Below, one piece after another: positions 1 through 9,100 of a DNA stretch of 64,000 nt. Below the pieces are notes generated by a model. That model was given only the letters and a program-made list of their open reading frames with translations. It was not told where the DNA came from and did no database searches. Source of the DNA: Nocardioides sp. (GTDB lineage: Bacteria > Actinomycetota > Actinomycetes > Propionibacteriales > Nocardioidaceae); the NCBI RefSeq assembly GCF_014360585.1, contig NZ_JACIXG010000003.1, positions 62,001 to 126,000 on the forward strand. Direction: 5' to 3'. Within the stretch, counting starts at the first letter, position 1. Every line of letters starts with the position of its first letter. Made by a program: the position numbers and the translations under genes.

Positions 1-648
1 CTGCCAGATCGAGATGATCGTGTAGGCGGCGAAGACGATCGCCGCGGAGGCCGCCAGCAGGCCGTCGAGACCGTCGGTCAGGTTCGTCGCGTTGGACGTG
101 CCGGTGACCATGATCCAGAAGATGCCCAGCAGCAGCGCTCCACCGAGCCAGTAGAAGATCCCGTCGCCGCCGAGGAAGTGCGGGCCGAAGTCGCGGATGA
201 AGGAGAGCTGGTCGGCGGCCGGCGTGATCCCGTCGGCGTTGGCCAGGCCGGGGTGGATCGCCACCGCGCCGAAGCCCACCGCGACCAGCGTCTGTCCGAC
301 CATCTTGGACCAGGCGCGCAGACCGAGGTTGCGCTGCATGAAGACCTTGATGAAGTCGTCGACGAAGCCGACCGCGGCCATGCCCACGAGGAGGAACAGC
401 AGCAGGTACGCCGTCGCGCTCGGTGCGTCGCCGGTCAGCAGCTTGGCCGCGAAGTAGCCCACGACGACCGAGATCACGATCGCCACGCCACCCATGGTCG
501 GGGTGCCGCGCTTGGTGCGGTGCGTCGTCGGCCCGTCCTCGCGAATCTCCTGGCCGTAGCCCAACTTCGTGAACTGTACGATCGCAAATCGGGTGCCGAG
601 CAGCGAGAACAGAAGCGCAATCGCTCCGCTCAGCAAGATCGCTCTCAT
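1..648 (-). CDS. mraY: Phospho-N-acetylmuramoyl-pentapeptide-transferase MraY (3' end outside window)
   Basis: MraY moves phospho-MurNAc-pentapeptide from UDP onto undecaprenyl phosphate to make lipid I at the inner face of the membrane. The 216 visible residues begin MRAILLSGAIALLFSLLG and include the family blocks KRGTPTMGG, FVDDFIK (the aspartate pair that binds Mg2+) and NATNLTDGLDGL. Hydrophobic helices alternate with these loops as in the 10-TM family. The gene runs off the left edge, so the C-terminal catalytic loops are not visible. It follows murE on the same strand; murF, normally between them, is absent. Identity is secure from the motifs. Confidence 0.95.
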   Translation of the reverse strand, partial: MRAILLSGAIALLFSLLGTRFAIVQFTKLGYGQEIREDGPTTHRTKRGTPTMGGVAIVISVVVGYFAAKLLTGDAPSATAYLLLFLLVGMAAVGFVDDFIKVFMQRNLGLRAWSKMVGQTLVAVGFGAVAIHPGLANADGITPAADQLSFIRDFGPHFLGGDGIFYWLGGALLLGIFWIMVTGTSNATNLTDGLDGLLAASAAIVFAAYTIISIWQ

Positions 649-690
649 GTCAGCCGGGTGCCTTCCTTGCCATGCCGTCCTGGTCCTTGC

Positions 691-729
691 CCCCGGGCCG
701 GTGTGCATAGCGAAGACACCGGCCCCGGG
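691..729 (-). terminator. Stem-loop between murE and mraY
   Basis: The arms at 691-704 and 716-729 are almost perfectly complementary (about 13 pairs, one bulged base) around an 11-nt loop. No U tract follows on the minus strand, so this may be a non-canonical terminator, an attenuator or an mRNA-processing stem. It lies in the 137-bp gap where murF is found in related clusters. Confidence 0.45.
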
Positions 730-785
730 CATTCTTCCCTACGGGTTCGCCGGCTCTGCGGCACCCCGCCGTATCAGCGCATCGA

Positions 786-2324
786 TCAGTGTGCGGCCAA
801 CGCAGCTCGGACGACCTCGCGGTCGTCGAACGGGTGGGTGACACCGTCGATCTCCTGACCCGTCTCATGCCCCTTACCTGCGACGACGACGATGTCGCCG
901 GGCTCGGCGAGGCTGACCGCACGGACGATCGCGGCGCGTCTGTCGCCGACCTCCTCGACGCTCGCGCTCCCGCCGGTCGCACCCGCCAGGACCTGTCGCC
1001 GGATGCTCGCCGGATCCTCGGTGCGGGGGTTGTCGTCGGTGACGATGACGTGGTCGGCCAGGCGGGCGCTGATCTCCCCCATGATCGGCCGCTTGCCGGT
1101 GTCGCGGTCGCCTCCGGCCCCGATCACGACGATCAGCCGGGAGCTGGTCAGCGGGCGGAGCGTGCCGAGCGCCGCCTCGACTGCGTCGGGCTTGTGGGCG
1201 TAGTCGACCACGACGGTGAACGGCTGGCCCTCGTCGACCCGCTCGAGGCGGCCCGGGACGCCGGAGCCCTTGGCGAGGACGGTGGCGACGCTGCGTACGA
1301 CGTTCTCGCTCGCGTAGGCGTGGTGGATGCCGGCCAGGGCGGCGAGGGTGTTGCTGACGTTGTAGTCGCCGGCGAGCGGGCTGGAGGCCGGGAACGAGAG
1401 GCCGTCGGGGCCGTGGACGGTGAAGCTGGAGCCGTCGGGGCGCAGCTCGATGTCGGTGGCCCGCCAGTCGGCGGTGTCGTCGTGCAGGGCGTAGGTGAGG
1501 ATCGGGATCCTCGCCTCGGCCGCGAGGCGGCGGCCGTGCTCGTCGTCGATGTTGACGATGCCCAGCCTCGCCCGCTCGGGGGTGAAGAGGTCGGCCTTCG
1601 CCGCGTAGTAGTCCTCGACCGTCTCGTGGAAGTCGAGGTGGTCGCGGCCGAGGTTGAGGAAGACGGCGACGTCGAAGACGACCCCGTCGACGCGTCCCAT
1701 CACCAGGGCGTGGGAGGAGACCTCCATCGCGCACGCCTCGGTCCCCTCCTCCACCATCCGGGCGAAGAGACCGTGCAGGTCGGGCGCCTCGGGCGTGGTC
1801 AGCGGCGTCTTCACGTCTTGACCGCCGATCCGGGTGCCGACCGTGCCGATGACGCCGGCGCGGTGACCCGCGTCGAGCAGCGCGCTCTCGGCGAGCCGCG
1901 TGGTCGTCGTCTTGCCCTGGGTGCCGGTCACACCGATCAGTCGCAGCTTGCCCGACGGGTTGCCGTAGACGCGCGCCGAGAGCGCACCGAGCACCTTGCG
2001 GGGCTGCTCCACGAGCAGCGTAGGCACCCCGCCGAGGCCCTGGGCCTCCAGCATCTCGGCACCCGCGGCGTCGGTGAGCACCGCCACCGCACCGGCCTCG
2101 ACCGCCCCAGCGGCGTAGCGGGCGCCGTGCGCCCGGCTGCCGGGGAGGGCGGCGTAGAGGTCACCCGGCAGCACCCGTTGGGAGCTCAGCGTGACCCCGG
2201 TGACGCGGGCCTCGCCGCGCACGTCCAGGCCGAGCTCACCGGCCAGGTCGGCCAGCGTCACCGGCTCGGTCACTCGCGGGCGGGTCGGGCTCTTCGGGTC
2301 CGCCGTCTCGTACGCACTGCTCAC
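786..2324 (-). CDS. murE: UDP-MurNAc-tripeptide synthetase MurE
   Basis: This cytoplasmic Mur ligase adds the third residue, normally a diaminopimelate, to UDP-MurNAc-L-Ala-D-Glu. The product is 512 aa, a normal length. It shows the ATP-binding GVTGTQGKTTTT loop, the Mur-ligase EVSSHAL block, NLGRDHLDFH, and DDNPRTEDP, whose DNPR signature marks diaminopimelate-adding rather than lysine-adding enzymes. I chose GTG 2324 (VSSAYETADP) because the open frame upstream reads into the end of ftsI and has no conserved sequence; GTG 2273 is a possible shorter start. It lies 37 bp after ftsI in the same operon. Confidence 0.96.
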   Translation of the reverse strand: MSSAYETADPKSPTRPRVTEPVTLADLAGELGLDVRGEARVTGVTLSSQRVLPGDLYAALPGSRAHGARYAAGAVEAGAVAVLTDAAGAEMLEAQGLGGVPTLLVEQPRKVLGALSARVYGNPSGKLRLIGVTGTQGKTTTTRLAESALLDAGHRAGVIGTVGTRIGGQDVKTPLTTPEAPDLHGLFARMVEEGTEACAMEVSSHALVMGRVDGVVFDVAVFLNLGRDHLDFHETVEDYYAAKADLFTPERARLGIVNIDDEHGRRLAAEARIPILTYALHDDTADWRATDIELRPDGSSFTVHGPDGLSFPASSPLAGDYNVSNTLAALAGIHHAYASENVVRSVATVLAKGSGVPGRLERVDEGQPFTVVVDYAHKPDAVEAALGTLRPLTSSRLIVVIGAGGDRDTGKRPIMGEISARLADHVIVTDDNPRTEDPASIRRQVLAGATGGSASVEEVGDRRAAIVRAVSLAEPGDIVVVAGKGHETGQEIDGVTHPFDDREVVRAALAAH

Positions 2325-2361
2325 CGGGTGAAGGTTATCCGCCCGGCGGGTCCGGACATAC

Positions 2362-4188
2362 TTACCAGCCGGTCGGCATCTTCGAAGGCTCGGTGCCGGT
2401 CGGCGGGACGCCGTAGCGGCGCAGGGCGAAGGACATGATCTGGGAGAAGACCGGGCCGGCGACCGAGCCGCCACCACCGCCGTTGCCGGGGTTGTGGATC
2501 GCCACGTAGACCGTGAACCGCGGGTCGTCGGTGGGGGCGAAGCCGCCGAAGGAGACGGTGTTGGTGCCGTCGTAACACTTGCACTCGGAGTTGACCCGCT
2601 GCGCGGTCCCGGTCTTGCCGGAGACTCGGTAGCCGGGGACGGCGGCCTGCTTGGCGGTGCCGTTGACGGGGTCGTTGATGACCCGCTCCATCATCTCCGC
2701 GGTCTGCGAGGCGGCCTCCTGGGAGACCACCCGGGTGCGCTCGGCGGTGTCGGTGCCGACCTCGACGCCGGAGTTGTTGGTGGCGCTCCCGGCGATGAGG
2801 CTGGGGTCGATGCGTACGCCGCCGTTGGCGATCGTGTTGAGCGCGGCGGCCATCTGCACGGCGTTGACCGAGACCGACTGACCGAAGTCGATACGGTCCT
2901 CGTCGGCAGCGTTCCACGCCTCCGGGGAGGCCAGCAGGCCCGCCGACTCGGTGTTCAGGCCCAGGCCGGTACGCCGCCCCAGACCGAACGCGGACAGGTA
3001 CTCCCGTAGCTGGCCCTCGGCGTACTTGTCGGCGGCCATCACGGTGCCGATGTTGGAGGACTTCGCGATCACGCCGGCGAGGGTGAGCTTCTCGACGCCG
3101 TGTGGATACCAGTCGCGGATCGGGGCGCCCCCGGACATGTAGGACTCCGGGATCTTGATCCGAGTCGACGGCGAGACGAGGCCTTGGTCCAGCAGGCCGG
3201 CGACGGTCAGCACCTTCTGCACCGATCCCGGCTCGTAGACGTTGGAGAGAGCGTTGCTCCCGCGCAGCGTCTTCGGCGAGGCCGCCGGGTCGCGGGCGTC
3301 GAAGGTCGGGTAGTCGACCAGGCTGAGGATCTCGCCGGTCTGGGTGTCGATGACCACCGCCATCCCCGACTCGGCGCGCGACTTCTGCACGGCGTCCATC
3401 AGGGTCTGCTGCACGTAGTACTGAAGGTCGCGGTCGATGGTGAGCTTCAGGTCGTCGCCGTCGACCGGAGCGACCCGGTTGTTGGTGCCCAGCGGCATCC
3501 GGGTGCCGTTGGCCGGGCTGGTCGCGTCGTACTCGGCGTGCCCGTCCTTGCCGGCCAGGTGCTTGTCGAAGGCGGACTCCAGGCCCGCCAGCGGCCGCTG
3601 GTCGTTGCCGAGGAAGCCGACCAGGTTGGCCGCGACGTCGCCGTTGGGGTAGTTGCGCAGCGGGTCGCGGCTCGTCCACAGCCCCTGGTAGCCCTCCTTG
3701 CCGGCCTTCTCCACCGCGGCGGTCGCCTGGGTCGCGGGCACCTGGCGCTTGATGTACTGGAACCGGCTCCCGTCCTTGCGCAGCTTGGTGAGCGCCGTCG
3801 CGTAGTCGACGCCGAGCTCCTTGGCCAGGAACGCGGCGATCGCCGGAGCGTCCTTCTTCGTCTGCTTCGGGTCGGCCAGCACCATCAGCCCGTCGGCGGA
3901 GTCGGCCAGCGCCTCGCCGTCACGGTCGAGGATCTCGCCGCGCTCGGCCGGCAGCACGACGTCGACCACGTTCTCGGCGGCCGCCATCGCGGCGTACGAG
4001 TGCGGGTCGATGCCCTGCAGCTGCACCAGCCGGCCACCGAAGACCGAGAGCACCATCGCCACCAGGATGAAACCGACACGGAGCCGGATGTGCACCGGTC
4101 CGCGTCGCTGCGTCGCCTTCGGTGCGGAGCGTGGGGCGGGGCGTCGCGCGGGTCGGCGGACCTTCCGCTTGACCTGTCGCTGGGCCAT
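2362..4188 (-). CDS. ftsI: Septal peptidoglycan transpeptidase FtsI / PBP3
   Basis: A class B penicillin-binding protein that cross-links septal peptidoglycan, 608 aa. A basic cytoplasmic tail (residues 1-33) is followed by one membrane helix (about 34-56), the PBP dimerisation domain, and a transpeptidase domain with the three active-site motifs SVQK (322-325, catalytic serine), SSN (377-379) and KTG (525-527). Residues after KTG contain an ECKC pair that is not part of the canonical motif. The start is well set by the GGGGAGGAG ribosome site just upstream. It sits between ftsL-like and murE in the standard division-cluster order. Confidence 0.97.
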   Translation of the reverse strand: MAQRQVKRKVRRPARRPAPRSAPKATQRRGPVHIRLRVGFILVAMVLSVFGGRLVQLQGIDPHSYAAMAAAENVVDVVLPAERGEILDRDGEALADSADGLMVLADPKQTKKDAPAIAAFLAKELGVDYATALTKLRKDGSRFQYIKRQVPATQATAAVEKAGKEGYQGLWTSRDPLRNYPNGDVAANLVGFLGNDQRPLAGLESAFDKHLAGKDGHAEYDATSPANGTRMPLGTNNRVAPVDGDDLKLTIDRDLQYYVQQTLMDAVQKSRAESGMAVVIDTQTGEILSLVDYPTFDARDPAASPKTLRGSNALSNVYEPGSVQKVLTVAGLLDQGLVSPSTRIKIPESYMSGGAPIRDWYPHGVEKLTLAGVIAKSSNIGTVMAADKYAEGQLREYLSAFGLGRRTGLGLNTESAGLLASPEAWNAADEDRIDFGQSVSVNAVQMAAALNTIANGGVRIDPSLIAGSATNNSGVEVGTDTAERTRVVSQEAASQTAEMMERVINDPVNGTAKQAAVPGYRVSGKTGTAQRVNSECKCYDGTNTVSFGGFAPTDDPRFTVYVAIHNPGNGGGGGSVAGPVFSQIMSFALRRYGVPPTGTEPSKMPTGW

Positions 4189-4290
4189 CGCTCTCCTCCC
4201 CTACCGATCGATACAGACCTCGACCGCATCCGTGACTGATGTTGTCAGTGTGTCCCAAGTGATCCGTGGGGACCAGCCAGCGACGCGCCT

Positions 4291-4872
4291 TCAGCGCGCC
4301 TCGTCCGTGGACGTACGCTGCTGCTCCTCCGCTTGCTGCCGCTCGGCCTTCTTCTTCGCCTGCTCGGCCGCCTTCTTCTTCGCGGCAGCCTGCTCGGCTG
4401 CCTTCTGCTCGGCGACGAGCACGCTGTAGGGCTTGGCCACCTTCGGGTGCAGCGGCGGCGTCGCGGAGCGGTCGGCCGGGACCGCCTCGCCCTCGACCTT
4501 CGCATCGGGGACCCGCAGCATGGCGGCGTTCTGCGGGACGACCATGCCGAGCTCCTTCGCCTCTGCGGCGATCTTGTGCGGGTCCTCCATCTTCTTCAGC
4601 TCACCGTCGAGCGCCTGCTCCCGGGCGGCCAGGGTGGTCGCCTGCTCCTGGAGGCGCTGCTCCTGGAAGGCCGACTGCTGCATGGAGGTGTTGAAGACGA
4701 GCAGGCCCACGACACCACCGACGAGCAGCATCGAGACGAGCACGACGAACGGCAGCCGCGGCGCCGTCGGCGCCGGCAGCGGCGCCGGGACAGCGGTGAG
4801 CCGCGTCTGGGTCGTCTCGGGTGCCCGGTCCGGGCTGCGCATGGGCGCCTGTGGCGCGGCGGCGATGCTCAT
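4291..4872 (-). CDS. FtsL-like septum assembly protein
   Basis: A 193-aa bitopic protein in the ftsL position between rsmH and ftsI. A proline/alanine-rich cytoplasmic segment (about 1-41) leads to one membrane helix (about 42-63), then a short heptad-like stretch ([17 protein letters not shown]) and the region [14 protein letters not shown] typical of FtsL/DivIC C-termini. The last 40 residues are an Ala/Lys/Gln-rich tail that is probably disordered or helical. FtsL partners FtsB/FtsQ in the divisome. Its ATG overlaps the rsmH stop as ATGA, implying coupled translation. FtsL diverges quickly, so the name rests on position and topology. Confidence 0.85.
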   Translation of the reverse strand: MSIAAAPQAPMRSPDRAPETTQTRLTAVPAPLPAPTAPRLPFVVLVSMLLVGGVVGLLVFNTSMQQSAFQEQRLQEQATTLAAREQALDGELKKMEDPHKIAAEAKELGMVVPQNAAMLRVPDAKVEGEAVPADRSATPPLHPKVAKPYSVLVAEQKAAEQAAAKKKAAEQAKKKAERQQAEEQQRTSTDEAR

Positions 4873-5879
4873 CTGGTCGCTCCAGGGGTTGGCTTGGCTG
4901 TGTTGGCTCTTGGGTTGGTCCGGCGCTTCGTGCGCTCCACTGCACGCAGTCGCACCGAGGCGGCGCGCGGGTTCTCCTCGATCTCTGCTTCGTTGGCCTG
5001 CTCGGAACCACGGGTGAGCAGGCGGAAGGACGGTTCCGCCTCGGGCGGAACGAACGGCATGTCGTGAGGAACGTCCAGCTTCGTCGCCTCGGCGAAGGCC
5101 CGCTTGGTGAGCCTGTCCTCGAGCGAGTGATACGACTCGACCAACACCCGGCCACCGACACCGACGGCCTCGAGCGAAGCCGGCAGCGCCGCACGCAGTG
5201 CCCCGAGCTCGTCGTTGACCTCCATCCGAAGCGCCTGGAAGGTGCGCTTGGCCGGATGCCCGCCGGTGCGACGGGCCGGAGCCGGGATCTCCGCGTACAG
5301 GAGCTCCACCAGGGGACCGCTCGTCGTGAACGGCACCTTCTCGCGGCGGTTGACGACGGCGTACGCGATTTTCTTGGCGAACTTCTCCTCGCCGTAGTCG
5401 CGCAGGATCCGGGTCAGGTCGGCCGGGGAGTAGGTGTTGAGCACGTCCGCCGCGGTCTGTCCGCGGGTGGCGTCCATCCGCATGTCGAGCGGCGCGTCCT
5501 CCGCGTAGGCGAAGCCCCGCTCGCGCTGGTCGAGCTGCATCGAGGAGACGCCGAGGTCGAAGAGCACCGCCTGGACCTCGTCCAGACCCTGCTCCTCCAC
5601 GACGTCGAGGATCTCGTCGTAGACCGCGTGGACGCCCGTCCACCGGTCGCCGAACCGGGCCAGCCGCTCACCCGCGATACCGAGGGCGTAGGTGTCCCGG
5701 TCGATGCCGATCACCCGGGATCCGGGGATGCGCTCCAGGACCGCCTCGGTGTGACCACCGTGGCCGGTCGTGCAGTCGACAAGGACACCGCCGTCGGCGA
5801 GCGCAGGCGCGAGCAGGTCGACGATGCGGTCGAGCATCACCGGCACGTGCTTCTGGTTCGTCACCGCCTCGACCCCCAT
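4869..5879 (-). CDS. rsmH: 16S rRNA (cytosine-1402-N4)-methyltransferase RsmH
   Basis: RsmH (MraW) uses S-adenosylmethionine to N4-methylate C1402 of 16S rRNA in the decoding centre. The 336-aa product opens with [13 protein letters not shown], then has the SAM-binding [15 protein letters not shown], the [12 protein letters not shown] block, and the late [13 protein letters not shown] motif, all family hallmarks. ATG 5879 is taken as the start; an in-frame GTG (VTNQKH) six codons on gives a slightly shorter version. It is preceded by a long structured leader after mraZ. Confidence 0.97.
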   Translation of the reverse strand: MGVEAVTNQKHVPVMLDRIVDLLAPALADGGVLVDCTTGHGGHTEAVLERIPGSRVIGIDRDTYALGIAGERLARFGDRWTGVHAVYDEILDVVEEQGLDEVQAVLFDLGVSSMQLDQRERGFAYAEDAPLDMRMDATRGQTAADVLNTYSPADLTRILRDYGEEKFAKKIAYAVVNRREKVPFTTSGPLVELLYAEIPAPARRTGGHPAKRTFQALRMEVNDELGALRAALPASLEAVGVGGRVLVESYHSLEDRLTKRAFAEATKLDVPHDMPFVPPEAEPSFRLLTRGSEQANEAEIEENPRAASVRLRAVERTKRRTNPRANTAKPTPGATR

Positions 5880-5944
5880 CGCACGGCTTCATCTGGTGTG
5901 TGTTCTCCCCCGGCTCTCTGGCAGAGCCACGGGCTGACAACGCC

Positions 5945-6067
5945 GCGGATCCGCAGAGCCAGGTCTCATGCCCGCTCCGTCACATCGAGTGCCGTCCGGA
6001 GCCGGGGAAGGTGCCCCGGATGGCCGGATGAGTGGAGCGGGACTGAGACCTCGTCCTGCGGATCCGC
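5945..6067 (-). promoter_or_regulatory. Large structured leader between mraZ and rsmH
   Basis: The arms 5945-5978 and 6034-6067 are complementary at 29 of 34 positions. They enclose a 55-nt apical region with a second hairpin (CCGGGG at 6002-6007 with CCCCGG at 6014-6019). The structure lies in the rsmH 5' leader, about 65 nt before its start codon, and has no U tract. An actinobacterial 'mraW RNA' motif upstream of mraW/rsmH genes is described in the literature; whether this is a member needs a covariance-model search. It could regulate rsmH and the downstream wall genes or be a processing site. Confidence 0.6.
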
Positions 6068-6112
6068 TGTTGACTTGTTTGCTTCTTGTCGCTTTGTCGA
6101 TCTGTCCCTTTG

Positions 6113-6535
6113 TCAGTCCGCCGACTCATCCAGGTCTGCGAACTTGGCCTGTGCACCCGCGGAGTACTCCGCCCACTTGGCCGGGTCCCAGATCTCGATG
6201 CGATCCATCACACCGATCACGACCACGTCCTTGACGATCCCGGCGTAGTCACGCAGGAGCGGCGGGATGCCGATCCGGCCTTGCTTGTCGGGTGTCGTCT
6301 GCTCGGCCCCCGCGAAGAGGACACGGGCGTAGTCACGTGCGTCCCGAGAGGTGAGCGGCGTCTGCTGGGCCCGCTGCGCCTCCTGCATGAAGACGTCCTC
6401 GGGCCAGACCACGAGGCAGTTCTCCTGACCTTGCGTCACGACAACCCCCTCCGCCAGTCGATCTCGAAACTTTGCCGGGAGGAAGACCCTGCCCTTCTCG
6501 TCGAGCTTCGGCGTGTACGTGCCCATGAAGAACAT
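6113..6535 (-). CDS. mraZ: Transcriptional regulator MraZ
   Basis: MraZ is a ring-forming AbrB-fold DNA-binding protein that represses the division and cell-wall cluster it heads. The 140-aa product carries both SpoVT/AbrB-like repeats, with the signatures TPKLDEKGRVFLPAKFRD near the N-terminus and DKQGRIGIPPLLRDYAG in the second half. Start ATG 6535 (MFFMGTYTPKL) has a G-rich ribosome site; ATG 6526 (MGTYTPK) is an alternative. Four direct repeats matching its operator lie just upstream. Confidence 0.96.
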   Translation of the reverse strand: MFFMGTYTPKLDEKGRVFLPAKFRDRLAEGVVVTQGQENCLVVWPEDVFMQEAQRAQQTPLTSRDARDYARVLFAGAEQTTPDKQGRIGIPPLLRDYAGIVKDVVVIGVMDRIEIWDPAKWAEYSAGAQAKFADLDESAD

Positions 6536-6572
6536 GTGCTCGCCCCCGCGGTCAGCTCAACGTGGATCGTTC

Positions 6573-6608
6573 CTCCACTTTGCCCCACCGTACCCCACTA
6601 TCCCCCAC
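6573..6608 (-). promoter_or_regulatory. MraZ operator: four GTGGNG repeats with 10-bp period
   Basis: On the minus strand GTGGGG occurs at 6608-6603, 6598-6593 and 6588-6583, followed by GTGGAG at 6578-6573. All are in phase with a 10-bp helical repeat, 38-73 bp upstream of mraZ. Known MraZ operators are TGGGN direct repeats with 5-nt spacers, that is, the same 10-bp period. This is the expected autoregulatory site for the mraZ-rsmH-ftsL-ftsI-murE operon. Confidence 0.85.
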
Positions 6609-6790
6609 TTTCAAACCACCTTCCTCCCCCACCCGGCGATTTCCCACCACATCCCGCTCCTAGCGGACGTTCGTCAGAACGGCCGGCGAAGCGCGGTGCG
6701 CAGGTCACAGTCGGGTGAATGCCGCAGCCGCCGTAGGCACTACCCCGTACGGTGTTCCCCATACGCAGGTGTGAGTCGGAAGGACGCGAC

Positions 6791-7780
6791 GTGACGACGC
6801 CTTTGGAGGCCCCAGGATCGGGCGCAGTGCATGAGGCAGAGATCGAGACATTGGTGCGGGTCGCGGGCCGCATTCGCGACAGCATCGAGAAGGTGATCGA
6901 GGGAAAGACCGACGTCGTCGACTCCACGCTCACCGTGCTGCTCGCCGAGGGCCACCTCCTGATCGAGGATGTGCCCGGGGTCGGCAAGACCCAGCTCGCG
7001 AAGGCGCTGGCGCGCTCGATCGACTGCTCGGTGCGCCGGATCCAGTTCACGCCCGACCTGCTCCCGAGCGATGTCACCGGGGTGTCGATCTTCAACCAGA
7101 ACTCCCGGGAGTTCGAGTTCCGCCCGGGCGGCATCTTCGCCAACATCGTCGTCGGCGACGAGATCAACCGCGCCTCCCCCAAGACTCAGTCGGCGCTGCT
7201 GGAGTGCATGGAGGAGCATCAGGTCACCGTCGACAACGCGACCTACCAGCTCGAGTCGCCGTTCATGGTGATCGCGACCCAGAACCCGATCGAGATGGAG
7301 GGGACGTACGCGCTGCCCGAGGCGCAGCGCGACCGCTTCATGGCTCGGGTCTCGGTCGGCTATCCGCCGGTCGCCTCCGAGATCGCGATGCTGGCCAGCC
7401 ACAGCGCCTCCAACCCGCTCGACGACCTCGACCCGGTGACCGACGCCGCCGAGATCCGCAAGCTCGTCGGTGTCGTCAACCAGGTCTACGTCGCGGACGC
7501 GGTGCGCCGCTACACGGTGGCGCTGACCTCGGCGACCCGCGCCAACAACGAGCTGGTCCTCGGCGCATCGCCGCGTGCCAGCCTGCACCTGCTGCGGGCC
7601 GCGAAGGCTCATGCCGCTCTGCACGGACGCGAGTTCGTCCTTCCCGACGACGTACGCAGGCTGACCGGCCCGGTCCTCGCCCATCGTCTCCTCCCCAGCG
7701 CCTCCGCGGCGATGCACGGCCGCTCGGTCCACGACATCCTCGAGACCGTCGTGTCCGCCGTGCCGGTGCCGCAGACCTGA
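6791..7780 (+). CDS. MoxR-family AAA+ ATPase
   Basis: A 329-aa AAA+ ATPase of the MoxR group, thought to act as a chaperone assembling or activating partner proteins. Motifs visible are Walker A (VPGVGKTQLAK), Walker B with the extended VVGDEINRASPKTQSALLE signature, and the sensor-type ATQNPIEMEGTYALPEAQ block, followed by the C-terminal lid. GTG 6791 is chosen for its GGAAGGA ribosome site; the frame is open further upstream, but that stretch is not conserved in kind. It heads a moxR-DUF58-transglutaminase operon, a common actinobacterial arrangement. Confidence 0.95.
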   Translation: MTTPLEAPGSGAVHEAEIETLVRVAGRIRDSIEKVIEGKTDVVDSTLTVLLAEGHLLIEDVPGVGKTQLAKALARSIDCSVRRIQFTPDLLPSDVTGVSIFNQNSREFEFRPGGIFANIVVGDEINRASPKTQSALLECMEEHQVTVDNATYQLESPFMVIATQNPIEMEGTYALPEAQRDRFMARVSVGYPPVASEIAMLASHSASNPLDDLDPVTDAAEIRKLVGVVNQVYVADAVRRYTVALTSATRANNELVLGASPRASLHLLRAAKAHAALHGREFVLPDDVRRLTGPVLAHRLLPSASAAMHGRSVHDILETVVSAVPVPQT

Positions 7781-7810
7781 CCTGCCGGACCGACCTGCAA
7801 GGGGAAAACG

Positions 7811-9100
7811 ATGCGCGAGGCGCTGTCCGGGCTCACCGTCCGGGGCCGGGCTTTCCTGGCCGCCGGGATCACCGCCGTCGTCTGCGGGATCCTGCTGGAC
7901 CAGTCCACGCTGTCTCGGATCGGGATGCTGCTGGTCGCGCTCCCGCTGGTCACCGCCGTGGTGGCCGCCCTGGGCCGCTACCGGCTCGCGCTCGTACGCC
8001 ACATCGAGCCCCACCTGACCGAGGCCGGTCAGCCCGCCAAGGTCGAGCTCACCATCGCCAACGAGGGCCGGATCCCCACCGGCACCCTCCTGCTGGAGGA
8101 GACGGTGCCCTACGCGCTGGGCGGGCGGCCACGCTTCGTGGTCGACCGGATCGGCTTCGGGTGGCGCCACAAGCTCGGCTACCAGATCCGCTCCGAGATC
8201 CGGGGCCGGTTCGACATCGGCCCGATGCGCGTGACGGTGGCCGACCCGTTCGGCCTGGTCGAGCTCAACCGCGCCTTCCAGTCCACGGTCCCGTTCACGG
8301 TCACGCCGCGGGTGGTCCCGTTGCCGCCGACTCCGCTGACCGGCAACGCGACGTCGTCCGGTGACTCCCGACCAAGGGCGTTCCTCGGCGGCAGCGCCGA
8401 GGACATCACCGTGCGTGAATACCGTCGCGGCGACGAGCTCCGCCGGGTGCACTGGCCCAGCTCGGCCCGCCTCGGCGAGCTGATGGTCCGCCGGGAGGAG
8501 CAGCCCTGGCAGGCCCGCGCCACCGTCTTCCTCGACAACCGGCGCTCGGTCCACCGCGGCCAGGGCGCGGGCTCGTCGTTCGAGCAGGCCGTCGTGGTCG
8601 CCGCCTCCGTCTCGGTGCACCTGGTCGAGGCCGGCTACTCCGTCCGCCTGGTGACCTCCGCCGGCACCGCGGCAGGCTCCGCCCCCTCCCAGCTCGGCGC
8701 CGGCTGGCACGACCGCGAGGGCCAGGCCGACGCGGCCGCCCTGCTGGAGGCGCTCGCCGTGGTCGAGACCGTCCACCACCACCGCATCGACGCGTCCTGG
8801 ATCGGCGAGGCCGGACAGGGCGGGGTCACCGTGGCGGTGCTCGGCTCCATCGACGAGGACGACGCCGTGGTCCTTCGCCGGATCCGGCACCATACCGGGG
8901 CCGCGCTCGCATTCGCGCTCGCGGTCGACGGCTGGAGCGCGGTCCACCTCGCGCCCGAGCAACGGCGGCCCAGCGGCGTACCTCTGCTCGTCCAGCACGG
9001 CTGGAAGGCGGTCGACCTCGGCTCCGGTGACTCGCTGGCCACCCGCTGGCGCGAGCTCGGCACCCGAGGCGCGGCGGCGGGAGCGGGGGCAGCGCAATGA
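7811..9100 (+). CDS. DUF58-domain membrane protein
   Basis: A 429-aa protein with two N-terminal membrane helices (about 10-55), then a beta-rich region and the DUF58 core (EDITVREYRRGDELRRVHW), which is related to vWA-type folds. It is the standard partner of MoxR ATPases. The molecular role is unknown, although such operons are linked to envelope processes. It starts 30 bp after moxR with a good AAGGGG site, and its stop overlaps the next start (ATGATGA). Confidence 0.93.
   Translation: MREALSGLTVRGRAFLAAGITAVVCGILLDQSTLSRIGMLLVALPLVTAVVAALGRYRLALVRHIEPHLTEAGQPAKVELTIANEGRIPTGTLLLEETVPYALGGRPRFVVDRIGFGWRHKLGYQIRSEIRGRFDIGPMRVTVADPFGLVELNRAFQSTVPFTVTPRVVPLPPTPLTGNATSSGDSRPRAFLGGSAEDITVREYRRGDELRRVHWPSSARLGELMVRREEQPWQARATVFLDNRRSVHRGQGAGSSFEQAVVVAASVSVHLVEAGYSVRLVTSAGTAAGSAPSQLGAGWHDREGQADAAALLEALAVVETVHHHRIDASWIGEAGQGGVTVAVLGSIDEDDAVVLRRIRHHTGAALAFALAVDGWSAVHLAPEQRRPSGVPLLVQHGWKAVDLGSGDSLATRWRELGTRGAAAGAGAAQ

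Noticed and set aside
789..2438. 549-aa ORF on the plus strand opposite murE
   Set aside because: Antisense to clear Mur-ligase coding sequence, low-complexity Asp/Val/Arg-rich translation with no domain; a normal by-product of high GC.
4291..5643. 450-aa version of the FtsL-like gene
   Set aside because: The first 250 residues lie antiphase inside rsmH; the ATG overlapping the rsmH stop gives a normal FtsL size.
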